Below are positions 24,891 to 36,341 of a DNA stretch of 64,000 nt, one piece after another (position 1 is the first letter of the stretch; every line of letters starts with the position of its first letter). The stretch comes from Sphagnum compactum (taxonomy: Eukaryota; Bryophyta; Sphagnopsida; Sphagnales): positions 6,572,001 to 6,636,000 of the forward strand of contig OZ234500.1 in assembly GCA_965153455.1 (NCBI GenBank), given 5' to 3'. The notes under the pieces were generated by a model. The model saw only the letters and a list, made by a program, of their open reading frames with translations, made no database searches and had not been told where the DNA came from. The position numbers and the translations under genes were made by a program.

Positions 24891-26715
24891 CGACTCTACT
24901 AGTTATAACTAGGTACCTTCTCTTGGAGAAGACGTAAACTTGGCTACTAGATCACAATCACATGATGTGCCTGCTGCTTGATTCTTCCGCGAATCTACGT
25001 CTAGTACACTTAAGTAGCTCTAATATACCTTTGTCTTGGCTTGGAGGAGAGGCAAAGCGGCAAAGCAACAGCTCCTACAAGAAGAAACTGGACCTCATCA
25101 GAGTAGTACAACTCTATCTTGGCGGCGGCTTGAAAGAGAGACGCAGCAGCAGCTCTTGCCAGAAGAACCTGGATGATGGAGGAGGTAATATTTTGAACAA
25201 CGCGGGAAGCTCCAGGAGTTTGGGCTCCTTTGCCATCAGGGAGTTTGGGTGCGCCCCTTTTTACCACCTGGGAGTTTTGGAATGGACCCCATTTTGGCCC
25301 TACTGTTGGGGCTACAGTTGGTTGTCAAGGGTTCAGTGTATGTTTGTGAAAAACGGGTTTGATGGATGGATGCGTTCTAATACAAAATTTCAACAGTGGG
25401 CACGCCCGTTGAAAGTCGTCCCCCAAGGTCTACCCAAAACTTCCCGACTGCCTAGCACTACCCTTACATGTGATGCTTTAGTTACTATTTTCGTTGCTGT
25501 TAGGCACGTGTTTTCTCAATGGAAAATGAAGTTTTTAAAAAATTCCTCTAGCTTTTTCTTCTCGTGCCTGCTAGGCTAACTAACTTGCAGCTCGTGTACA
25601 GTTTCAATGCTGTGGCCAGGGTGAACCAGTACCTTCACCATTTTGAGTTAGGCCTCTTATTGGCCATATTAAACTGTTTGATCTGAACTGAGAGACCCTG
25701 ATTTAGTGCAAACATGGGATAAGTGTAATTTAAATGGATTTTGGGATCCTTACCATGGTACTAAGGTGGGTGCTGGCTCAAGAACTGGCACTGGAGGTTC
25801 TTCACAAAAGTCAAGAACTGCCAAACTGAGGTCAAAATTTAAAACCAGTGTTGGGCACGTACTAATTTCTTAGGTGAAACACTTCCCACGCTAACTATGG
25901 TGTCTATGGCGCTGGACTCATAAAGAAGCTGTCAATGTAGGTGCAGGTGCATCATGTCTGGGTGAGGAGAGCATAATCGGTAAGCCCAACCAGTTCTGCC
26001 ATAATAAAGTACAATTTGAATTTGTTCGGCTATGATATACTTTTAGGGGCTAGAAAAAGGTTCTTAACCATGCTGGTTTGGCAAAGGTGTGTGTATATGT
26101 GTATAAAAAATCATTCGCCCAATCTGTGTATGTGTATAAAAAATGATATGGGGTCATTTGTGCATACTGTTCAAAACGTTTTCTTCTTCTTTGTGGCCCT
26201 TGTTGATTGGCCTCATTGTAAAAAAAAGCTTAACACTTTGTACAGTGCCAGCATAGAAGTTGCCAAACTTTGGACATTCCCAGATAGACCTGATATAGCG
26301 TTGGTGCATCTTTAAACCTGAATGAATAAACCTTTTGGCAAGGAATATGAGATAAAATGTGCAGGTATTGGCAACCACATAGGGGGGAAAATGGGAATTA
26401 CGTAACCAACATAGCCAATATTTGGTTCAGCATATGTAATAAATTGGGGAGCTGTGGGAACTGTGGAAACAATGTATAACAAACCTTTGGCAAAGCATAT
26501 GGGATAAAAGTAAAGGAACACATGGAAAACATCATTGAGATCATTATTGGGAACATGTGATGAACAAAACCTCTAAACCCTAAAAACATTAAGCCCCCTT
26601 CCCCATAGAAAGGGGAGAAAGTGAGCATTTTCTATTCATATAGGCTCACCTCTTTAATTAGATGCCCAGACAATATTATCCTAACTCTGTTCAGCACCCA
26701 TGTTTCCTGGCAAGA
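24891..26715. other. Intergenic, nothing firmly recognised
   Basis: An open frame of 205 codons (24962-25579, plus) is the longest here. It has low-complexity Ser/Leu/Trp-rich composition, no recognisable motif and no support as a gene. A small direct repeat (CTTTGGCAA followed by ATATGRGATAAAA) straddles 26332 and 26489. Confidence 0.5.
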
Positions 26716-27078
26716 GTGAACCAGCACCCCGCAGTGCACCATGAAGGATGGATGATAAGTGGTCAGGAAACAGTTTTCTGTTGGGTTTCAGTTCCCAAGT
26801 TAACCATGGTGATTAGCTCAGTCGCTTTTTTTCACCTTTTTACCAACAACTCATAATCAGATTATTAGTAGGTGGGTAGTAAAAGCAGCCATTACCTGTG
26901 TATAAACCATCTACTTACCTAGTAATTACCTATTTTCCTACCTATCTACCTATATATGAGACCTATTTCTTACAATTGGTTATCAAGGTGAGACCAAATA
27001 TTAACTCAGTTGAGGTTCATCCACAACTGAGTAATAATGGGCATCTAGTGGATGGTGCACTGGTGGGTGCTGCTTCAC
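26716..27078. mobile_element. Small foldback/MITE element, GTGAACCAGCACC family, copy 1
   Basis: 27-base terminal inverted repeats (26716-26742 and 27052-27078) with a few mismatches: GTGAACCAGCACC at the left, GGTGCTGCTTCAC at the right. The interior shares long stretches with the inverted copy at 33598-33974, including AACCATGGTGATTAGCTCAGT and AGACCTATTTCTTAC. It also has a CTACCTA-rich segment at 26905-26960. No open frame of note. Confidence 0.75.
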
Positions 27079-28435
27079 AGTGGCCATGTTTCCCTAGGTT
27101 CATTCCATGGGCACATATTGAGGGGAAATATTCAAGTGTTTTCCAGGGTTATTTGTTTGTAAGCCTGTATGGACATTATAGCTCACGTTCGCTAGTTGTG
27201 GCCAGTTTGTGCAGTTGTTTACTTCTGGGTGAAAAGGTGCCCATGGTGGTGAGTTGTTGGCATACCAGGGATCACATATACTTTTTCTTTGATTTTGAAA
27301 AAGAAAACATTTGTTTGTTTACTAGTCTTCTCCTATCTTGATGTTGAGTTCTGCGGTTCAGCCTTAAGGAATGTCCAATTTTCAGGAGCTTGAATGACTT
27401 TTAAGAATTCACTTTTGGAAGGTTCTTGAATCTTATTAACTGATATTAAAAAAATGTTTCCAATATATTCGGATTTGGGCAATGAGTTTAGGTAATTAAA
27501 GTCCTTGAACACTACTCAAGTCAGTTGACAAAACATAGTTGAACAACTTCCATAGCGATTTTTGGGAAGATTTTAAAATGGCATCAATTAAAAGGGGAAG
27601 AATTACTTACTAAGAGTAATTCCTATATTGCAAAAAAGCAGTAAGCCACCCCATAATCAATTTGAACTTGGAAATTTTTCACAAACAACAATTTACAAGA
27701 TCTGGGACAATGAGGAATATGTCAATTTAGGATTTTAGATTCCCAATGCTTCATCCATACATGGTCCACTACACAAACCAGAACAACAAACCAAACACAA
27801 TGGTGGAGGTTTCGGTACTTAGGGATCCCCTTACCCCTGTGTGGCACGCCACTTTTGGGCTGTTTGCTTGCCTGGACTTTGGTCCTTGCCCTTTGTTTCT
27901 TTTTCTCTCCCTTTCTTGGGTGCTTTATTTTTATGATGTTTGGCAGGGTTTCATCATCAAATACAATACATATATATATCAGTGATTCAGTGGTATAGGG
28001 AAGATGGTGTGTGTTACTTATTCTAATCAGTGTTCTTTGATTGTTTGTTTTCAAGAGATCCTTCAATATAGTTGCAACTTGTGTTTAAGTTTAGGGGAAA
28101 CTTTGGTTATGGTTTCAGTTCATTTTTGAATTTGATGAAGCTTGTTAATGGGGTAGATACAGTATTTGAAGAGTGATTTCAAATGTTCTTAAAATAAAAA
28201 CTATCAATTGTAGGTAGGGTAAAGCAAGTCGTCCCATTTAGGCTGTTGAATTAGGGTTTAGGTGGAGGATTTGAAATTCTGACAATTGTGCCAACAGGAG
28301 TTAGATAAGAAGTACCATTGTTCTAGGAACTTTTCAAAATCTTGAAAAGTGAGTCACACTAACTCAGTCATTAAGGATTTGAGTTAGGTGTAGATGGTTT
28401 ATAGACAATTAAAGGGCAGTAGTCATCTTTCCCTT
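27079..28435. other. Intergenic, nothing recognised
   Basis: Open frames of up to 114 codons (27722-28066, minus) lack recognisable motifs and have overlapping frames on the other strand. Confidence 0.5.
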
Positions 28436-28526
28436 AGGGAATGGAGATCCAACTACTTTCAAGAGTATGTAAAGAAGTTTTGGTAAACTTTACACACTCT
28501 TGAAAGTAGTTAGATCTCCATTCCCT
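28436..28526. repeat. 39-bp hairpin with 13-base loop
   Basis: Arms 28436-28474 and 28488-28526 match at 37 of 39 positions. Both mismatches would be G:U pairs in an RNA transcribed from the minus strand, giving an uninterrupted helix. It could be a young hairpin-RNA or MIRNA locus, or a tiny inverted-repeat element. Confidence 0.85.
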
Positions 28527-29937
28527 GGGCAAATACCTTGGTTTGATATTTGGTAAAGGAGGATTGAAGGTTACTCTTTGACGTCTAGAAGTTGTGTGAC
28601 AAAATACTTGTAGCAGGATTATGAGTTTGTTGTAGTGGATGGTGAAGGATACAACAAGTAAAGGAATGTAGGGATAGGTGTCGCAGACCCCCAAAACCCC
28701 AAACCCTGCCCTTCCTGATTGTACTCATGTATTGAAAGAATAAATGAAGGGTGTGTATAGTGTTCCTTTTCAATGTATTTTTTGAGTATGTCCCAAGTAG
28801 GAACATGCATGTCAATACTGAATGGTTCTAACGGTGTAACATCATGTATTCATATTTAGAAGTGAATAAGGAACTTTGAACTCAACAGTTGAAAGCAAAG
28901 AAGTTGATGTATCTAGGTTTTGGACATGTACCAAAACATGATAGTCTGCCACTATGGGTGCTCAAAACAACTGTATTCATTTTGATTTACTAGTGGTTAT
29001 CATTTTATGGTTCCATAATAACTTTTTTATCTTGTAACATGATTCATTTGTATCCCAAACATTGCTCTTTTTCACCCTACACTTGTAAAATTAAACTTGC
29101 ATCTATAACCCTACATCTATAGACTTGCATATGCACTTGTAGACTTGTAGACATGTACACTGTAACCTTGCATATGCACCTACAACACTTGTAGCCTTGC
29201 ACATGCACATGTAGACTAGTGATATAGTAGAGCTAGTATTTACCTTACGTTGTTCCTAAATTGGCTACCAAAGCTTTAGTGTGGTTCTGAAAAAGGTTTT
29301 TTAAATTCCTAAACCTTCGGGTTTCGTGGTCTTTGGTTCAGTCCAATTCCAAACTAAGTTAGGTCTGATTCCACCTTAAATACACTAGCCTTAAGAGTAA
29401 GATTGTCCTTGGGTCAAAGGAAAGGCATGTCACACTAAGGTTTCCAGGAAATTTCAAGAGTTCAATGACAATTGTGGTATTAGTAAATGATTTTCTCATA
29501 CTTTTCACTATTGAATTTGAAAAAAGAAACATTTCATTTGAAATCAATGGAAAGCATTTAGCAACAACATCATTTTGAAAAATGATTTTTGGTCCTAACA
29601 CAAAATGATTAGGACATAATAAGACACATAATAAGGACTACAAAAAATATATAAAATTTGATTAATTTTACTTATGGGGTTGTGCATTTACAAACACTAT
29701 AGAATTTATTTGTTAATTTGATTTTTATGATCGTTGGGTAATATTTTTAAACAAGACTTATAATGGAATATTGATTATCAAGATAAGAGCTTTTTTACAT
29801 ATGAAAGTCAAAACAATTTTCATTTTTTATTGATAATTTGTATTTTCAATGGAGATGCATTAACATATGGTTCAAATACAAAGATTTATCAAGTATGTCA
29901 CATGGAGGCAAAAAGTTTGAACCTAATGGCAATGTGA
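28527..29937. other. Intergenic, nothing recognised
   Basis: A degenerate repeat of CTTGCATATGCACTTGTAG-like segments lies at 29090-29220. No gene is supported. Confidence 0.5.
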
Positions 29938-30031
29938 ATTGTTTAAAAATTCTCAATTAAGTTTATTTAGGGAAACATGAGCATTCAATATCTCATAATT
30001 GGATAAACTTAATTGAGAATTTTTAAACAAT
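29938..30031. repeat. Perfect 28-bp inverted repeat with 38-base loop
   Basis: Arms 29938-29965 and 30004-30031 are exact inverted copies of an AT-rich sequence containing TCTCAATTAAG. The structure and short spacing resemble a small hairpin-RNA precursor or a terminal-repeat-only element. Confidence 0.9.
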
Positions 30032-31542
30032 TTATCTATTCTCAAAACTGAAGTATGGGGATATTAGGACTTGTTTGGAGTCTTATATTTGTTATTGACA
30101 TGTAGACCAATCAAAATCCTGGCCTCAGATCAAAATTTGTGTAAATATCAATATTGTCCGACAAATTGAGTTTGATCACATGACCATACGTACTCCTTAC
30201 ACTTTATTTGTTATATTCTTGAATAAATACCAATGACTGCCTCAAGAATTGATACAAGTGTTTTTTCCTTTTCTCCTTTTGGTGATGCAAATGAAGTGGA
30301 GTTCACACAGAAGAAAGTTTAGTCAAATTTGGCTACAAATAAAAAGTGAAAATCAAAATTTTAAGCTTCCTTCACAATTTTTTGCTACATGATGGAACCC
30401 AATAGAGAAATCTGGTGGCTAGAAAACCAAATATATATATATATTTTAGCCATTTTGGAAAAAAACATTCGCCAGCTACCTAAATTAGAAGTAACCCTGA
30501 TTGTTACCTACTTAAAGGACTACAACACAAACTCAATTTGAGCTTAGATTCCAGTAACTTTAGGACCTTCCCCTGTTCAAGTTCTGGTTCCAGCACAAAC
30601 CTGACCATGCATGGACTGTTTCCCACCACCCGACCAAGAACTAGATTATTAGAGCATCTCCGACTACCACCCCTCTTGTTGTTTACAACATTCAACATAT
30701 AGTGTTAACTATATTTCCCGTCCTTTCTTGTGAACATGAACAAGTAAACGATGTAAAATGAGATTGGATTTAATTAAATGTCACCACCTGAGCCAACCCC
30801 TAGGGTTCAATTGATATAAAAAGTCACCTTATTGCCTTGTCCCTGATGAAGGGCACTGTAGTCTTGACAATTTATAGGCGAAAATTGAGTTTCACACTTA
30901 TGTGATGATCAGCTAACATCATCAACTTTCTTTGTAATTATTATATAGATACCAAAGTTAACTCATGTTGCATGTGTTTCATGTTTCTTTAAAAGTTGAG
31001 AAGTCCAGCTAACAACTATTTCATCATGTGTTAAAGCATTGCAAAACTAGGCTAACTCAAATGTTGTTTCCAAGTGGGTCTACCTTAGATCATAAAATCC
31101 GATTAATTTCTTTTGTTTTGTTATCTTGGTCGAACCATAAGAGGAATGATGTGAACCTCTTCCAATGTAACCATCTTGACATGCATCTGGAATTTACTAA
31201 CCATTATAGTGTTGTAAGTATAAAATTAATCGACAATTTCGAATTTGAAAAAATTTACATCATGAACTTTTTAACTTTTAGATCTAAACAAACAGTCAAA
31301 TAAAAGATCGATGGCTAGAACACCATCATAGGGGAGATAGAAAGGGAAGTCCAAAGAGAGGCCAAAAGACAACCAACCCGTAGGAACCAAGAAACAAAAA
31401 AAGGAAAGGGTTAATCCCTAGGAAGTTATCTCACCCACAACCCTTCTAATGTCATCTGCATGCAAATTGTGAGACCTAATAAAAATGGGAGGCCTAGAAC
31501 ACACATCACTCGTCAACATAATCTTTCTCTCTATAACAAACC
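30032..31542. other. Intergenic, nothing recognised
   Basis: AT-rich, with an (AT)n run near 30430. A GAGCATCTCC motif at 30653 matches the terminus of the MITE family at 50697-51036, but no second end was found nearby. Confidence 0.5.
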
Positions 31543-32018
31543 TTAAAGCACGCAAAAAGGCAATACTAACATGCTACCTGAAAAATTGAATGCAAAAATG
31601 AAATGGTCCATATCACACCTGGGTGCACTATGCACTTCCATGGCCATCGAGATAAAACGGTGCCCTTCATGAAGCCCTTCAAACTTACGAACCTTAACAA
31701 TGGCATTAAGTTCCGCAATTGCACCTACTAATCGAATAATGACATTTGAAACTATCGTCTCCCGCGTCAAGTTAGTAACCCCCACATCGACAATGAGGAC
31801 TTGATCTTCTCGGGTCATGTAAAAATTAGCTCGTAATGAAACTCCTGACATAAAGGCGTACCATCGCTTTCTCCATACAGCATGCCCACTCTTTCAAACA
31901 AGGGCATACATGACATTTCGGATGGCATCATGTGTGGTTATTTGTTGACCTCCAAACGGGCAACAAGCTAAATGCGCACCAAATGCGTTCAACTCATGTT
32001 CACACTCACACGTGAAAA
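31543..32018 (-). pseudogene. C-terminal fragment of a retrotransposon polyprotein (probable non-LTR reverse transcriptase)
   Basis: In one minus-strand frame I read a Cys/His-rich stretch beginning CECEHELNAFGAHLACC, followed by HDAIRN. One TGA stop comes next, then AVWRKRW, VLIVDVGVTNLTRE and LNAIVKVRKFEGLHEGH. This Cys/His motif followed by a DV.VT.PTR-like segment is what I remember downstream of the reverse transcriptase domain in certain algal and plant retroelements, possibly a nuclease-like domain. No reverse transcriptase core (YADD) remains in the window. The frame loses similarity near 31543. It is a dead, truncated copy. The family is tentative. Confidence 0.55.
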
Positions 32019-32444
32019 GATTAGATGTCGAGGACTAAATCAAATCGAGACAAAAACACAACATTGAGATGAAAATAAAATATGTGATGTGAAATGAACA
32101 GATAAATGGCCTAACAATCAACCATAGCCCTACCCCTTGCCCAAATAAAAATGAATGTGAGCTTTGAATGTTAAAAAAATGAAGTCATCTTGCAAGATAG
32201 ACCTAAAGGATGTGTCATGGTGGAAGTCCATTCGAGATGTTTGTAAATCTAAATGTCGATAATTACTAGACTATCAAAAAAAAGAATGCATATCCTTAAC
32301 TACAAAAAGAAAGCCATCTTGTGCTGCACGTAGGCAAGACTGAAGCAAGTGGGGCCCCTCAATTTGTACTAATGTTGGGCAGGTACTTGAAAGTTGATTA
32401 TAGAAAGAATAGCCCCATTCTGATGAGGAGTTGTTAGAAAATAG

Positions 32445-32771
32445 GACATCTCCACCAGCGCTCAGTATGTGGCCCTGCACCTGAAATCTTGGACAATGTA
32501 CACCCATGAAATCTAGTGGATCCTGGAAAATTGCGCATCTTTCAGAGCTGGGAAAAAATCTAACAATTGGAGCCAAATTGTATTATTGACTGGTACCTGT
32601 TTCTGATTCGCTAGATAGTCTGATTGGTTCAGGTGGGTTGCTATTACTAGTCTCTTGAGCACCTGTTTTCAGGTTTTAGTTTTACGAGTGGGGTTGGAAA
32701 AAAAGCAATTAAAACGTGGATGTGAGAAATATTTTTACATGGTCACATACGAAACACCTCTGAAGATGCAC
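32445..32771. mobile_element. MITE, GAGCATCTCC family, copy 1 (inverted relative to copy 2)
   Basis: Reads as the reverse complement of 50697-51036 over nearly its whole length. Shared segments include TCTCCACCAGCGCTCAGTAT, CTGAAATCTTGGA, GTTTCTGATT, GGGGTTGGAAAAAA and GTGAGAAATATTTTTAC. The right terminus is decayed. Confidence 0.75.
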
Positions 32772-33597
32772 TTAGAGTGGCTTAGTTTTGTGATGGGGTC
32801 CATTAATTGGTTCTTTCTCCTGGCTTGACAACCTTTGGTTTTAGGTGCTTGAGAAATTTGACATGTAAAGAAAGGTGTGAGATGGGTGGACGGGTTTCAT
32901 CAAATTTGTGGAAACATACATGTATATCCTCTGTATCTCTGTAACGAATACTCTGGACTAGTAGACTAACATGCCACCTAAATGATTGGTTAGTTTGAAA
33001 GTGGCTTTGTATGGGGTTTTGAAACATGAATGGCCAAAAGCCCAAGGATCATGTTTTGGGAACACAGGGTACATGAGGGAGGGGGCAAGTTCCATTATAT
33101 ATTTTAGGTGCCAGGCATGAGGAGGGGATGGTTGCCATGAATATATTTGATTCACTGTATAGTAGAATGGCAGCCCTCCCAACTCTTCCATGTTTTGAGG
33201 TCCTACCACCAACGAGGGCAGTGGCCTGAGCGCTGGGACTGAAAAACAGGGAAGAGCCAAGAGGGCTGCCATTATCCAGAGTAATGAATGAATGGGCAAT
33301 TTTGTTCGTTCATCTGAACAAATTTTCATCCATCTGTGTAAGACCATGAAACCTCACATGTAGGAAGAAATCATCCACCATGTAATTTGAATGACATATC
33401 TTCTGCCGGACAAGGGACCTCCAAATACAAAGCAAAAACATTGCCGGTTCTTTCCGCGTTTGGAAGGGCTTTTCAAAGTCTCAGCTTGGCAGACACTGTG
33501 TGTACATGTACCGAATCAAATCAAATCAAATTTTCTTTCATTTTTCTTTGCAGAACATGATGCCAAATCAAATCAAATTTTTCCCATTCATTCACAA
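32772..33597. other. Intergenic, nothing firmly recognised
   Basis: A 129-codon open frame on the minus strand (32958-33347) has no recognisable motif. Near 33537-33560 lies a 24-base sequence repeated at 33989-34012 on the other side of the following element. Confidence 0.5.
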
Positions 33598-33974
33598 TGA
33601 ACCAGCACTCACCAGTGCACCATCCATTGGATGCCTGTTATTACTCAATTATGGATGAACCTCAAATGAGTTAGTATATCATTTCACCTTGGTAATCAAT
33701 TATGTAAGAAATAGGTCTCATATATAATAAGGTAGATAGGTAGGAAAACAGATAACTACTAGATAAGGGTATAGTTATACATCGGTAAGGGCTGTTTCTA
33801 CTACCTACCTACCTACTAACAACCTGTTAGTGGGTTGTTAGTAGGTAGGTAGTAAAAAAAAAGCAACTGAGCTAACCACAATGGTTAGCTAGCTAGGGAA
33901 CTGAAACCCAACAGAAATCTGTCTCCTGACCACTTACCATCCACCTTCATGATGCGCTGGTGGGTTTTGGTTCA
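33598..33974. mobile_element. Small foldback/MITE element, GTGAACCAGCACC family, copy 2
   Basis: Inverted relative to copy 1 at 26716-27078. Terminal repeats are TGAACCAGCACTCACCAGTG at the left and GCGCTGGTGGGTTTTGGTTCA at the right end. At the centre is a palindrome: 33805-33824 (ending ACTAACAACC) pairs exactly with 33833-33852 across an 8-base loop, made of CTACCTAC on one arm and GTAGGTAG on the other. Confidence 0.75.
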
Positions 33975-34204
33975 CTCACTTCGGCCTTTTCATTCTTCTT
34001 TGCAGAACATGACATGTGTTTCGCAAAGCAAAACATGGAGTACAAGTGCACAAATAAAACTATGCAAGTACTCACTTTGGCCCCCATGAAGTTTGATGGA
34101 GAGTATAGCACCCTGCTTATGTCATATTCCATACAATCCCTAGTTTCTATATTTTGACACACTCCACTCACATGGCATGGGTGACGCAGCACAGGAAAGA
34201 CTAC

Positions 34205-34554
34205 GTGTTGGGCAGGTACGAGCCTATAAAAATTGGTATTTGATCCTGGCATCAAAGAATTGAGCAAACTCTAATGACCTAAGGAAATGGTAGCCTTGTA
34301 CCAGACCCCTCTGGTAAGGGTTGAGGTAATACCAACTTATACCAACCTCATACCATCCAAAAACCAGCCTTAGATACTAATACCCGATCAGGTTAATATG
34401 AACATTTTAAAAATCCAACACCCATACTGGGCTGCTATGGAATTTTTTTTAAAATCCAATATAAGTACCAACTGGGATGTCCGATAGATGGTTCAAAAAA
34501 AATCACATACATGTACTTGGCTGCTACTTCAAAAATTGGATACCCACCCAACAC
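34205..34554. mobile_element. MITE, GTGTTGGGTGGGTATC family, copy 2
   Basis: About 350 bases with inverted ends GTGTTGGGCAGGTAC (left) and ATACCCACCCAACAC (right). The interior carries many ATACCAACC/ATACCAGCC segments shared with 11690-11956 and 40440-40612. No coding frame. Confidence 0.65.
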
Positions 34555-35334
34555 ATGGAAAAGCCTCAAACAAATTTGGGTTGCATGTAAACGTTATAAA
34601 TATCATGGTCTTTAAACTACATCAGAGTCTCCAAGTCCAAAATTAACATTCTATAGATTAAACAATTAGGGTTTTGACATTTTGATTATCATTAGGTTTA
34701 GATTGACAATAATAGGTACATATCAAAACTTTAGATTGTGTGGAAGTTATGGATTAAATTTGGGTGGGAGCCATATTCCAAGCCATGCTCCTTAAATTAA
34801 TGATCAATTTGAGTGTCCAATTAAAAAAAAATGTGAGATTCACACAGTGGATGAGCATAAGCACAAGATATTGGTGGTTTTAATTTTTACTATGATAATG
34901 CATCAAAAAATTGCACAAGTGGTTTTCATTGCAACAAGTATAGCTATTGCATAACATCGGAATATGATGAGTGCATGGCTTTTTTTTCAATGTTTGTGGA
35001 CATGCCACCAAGAGTTTGGAACATATGAAGATATGAAAATGCGTTTGGATACATTGTGCATTGTTAATTTGGACGGCTTTTATACGGATTGGGCCTTGCA
35101 AGCTTGAAAAGAAGTATGAATAGAAACAACTTCAACTTTTAACAACATCAAAAGAATTGATATGGTCAAAGTGAATCAAACAAATGAAGAGATTACAAAA
35201 TCCAAGGATGATGCATGATGATAGAATTGACATGGAAAATATAAAAGATCAAGGTGAAATAAAAAATGATAATTATTGAAAACAATCCTAACAAGAAAAC
35301 AAAGAAAGAAAGGATTAAGAAATGTTTTTTCCAC
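34555..35334. other. Intergenic, nothing recognised
   Basis: AT-rich, with short open frames only and no repeat identified. Confidence 0.5.
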
Positions 35335-35910
35335 TTTGGTGCATTGAAGCTCCCTAAGGTCTCTGGTCAACTTGTGTGTTGAAGCTTTGCATTGACGTTC
35401 CAAGCTTTCTTCTCTAGTGTGTTGAAGCTTTGTGTTGAAGCTCCAAGTTCTCTACTCTAGTGTGTTGAAGCTTCGCATTGAAGCTTCGCGTTGAAACTCC
35501 AGGGTCTTTGGTCAACTTGTGTGTTGAAGCTTTACATTGCGGTTCTAGGCTCTTTGTTCTGGTGTGTTCAAGTTTGAAGCTTTCTAGTTGGGTGTGTTGA
35601 AATTTCATGTTGAAACTACATGGTGTCTAGTTGGCCTTTTAGGTGTTTTGAAGGTTTGTATTGAAGTTATGCATCATTCGTCGTCAATGTTTCAAACCTT
35701 TGTGTTGAAGCTTCACATCAAGTCGTCAATGTTTTAAGGCTTTATATTGACACTCCAAGGTCTCAATTGGTTGCCCTTCTAGGTTTGTTGAAGCTTTATG
35801 TTGAAGTTCTAGGGTCTCTAGTTGTCCTTTTGGGTTTGTTGAAGCTTTTTATTGAAGCTCCTTGGGGTCTTTGGTTGTCTTGAATTGGGTGCATTGAAGC
35901 TTCTACTACT
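35335..35910. repeat. Degenerate minisatellite built on TGTTGAAGCTT
   Basis: GTGTGTTGAAGCTT and close variants recur about 12-15 times over 575 bases, separated by GGTCTCTAGTTG-like segments. Composite units are roughly 50-60 bases. On the minus strand the array gives chance open frames with repeated KASTHKLT, which I do not regard as a protein. Confidence 0.75.
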
Positions 35911-36341
35911 ACCTCTATTTATTATTTTTTGATCTTCTTCATTTTTTAATTTTATAAACAATGTATATTCAATCTAAGCCACCAATGCAAGTTTCTAGGT
36001 TCCTTTTCACCATGTAATAGAGTCATGGGCCTGGTTTGTGTTGAACAACAACATTGCTAAAGTTGACGTGCAAGGGGTGCAACTCATGAGGTGTGTGATG
36101 TGTCACTCTTCTGAAAATTCTTCAAGTTTGCAAAGTTCAACCAAGTCCCTGGAAAAGATTTATAACTTACAATCCTAAACATTGCATTACATCCATGTAG
36201 AAACATGTTGCAAATGAACGTAGCTCGGATTTGCAAAAGTTCTTTTGCACAAAAACTCCGATGTAGAAGGCAAAGATGGTGGTAAAAGACAAAAATGCAA
36301 GCAAAGGGCATTTGCCACTCCTATAACCATCACCAATTTTT
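35911..36341. other. Gap between minisatellite and hAT relic
   Basis: No gene recognised. It may include unrecognisable 5' sequence of the following transposase relic. Confidence 0.4.

Noticed and set aside
24962-25579. 205-codon plus-strand open frame
   Set aside because: No recognisable motif, low-complexity composition, and an overlapping antisense frame. It is probably chance in a GC-richer stretch.
27722-28066. 114-codon minus-strand open frame
   Set aside because: Lys/Arg-rich with no domain, and overlapped by an equally open plus-strand frame.
32958-33347. 129-codon minus-strand open frame
   Set aside because: No motif, and a second overlapping frame on the same strand of similar quality.
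35176-35608. Repetitive minus-strand proteins with KASTHKLT
   Set aside because: Produced by translating the TGTTGAAGCTT minisatellite, with no start, splice or domain support.
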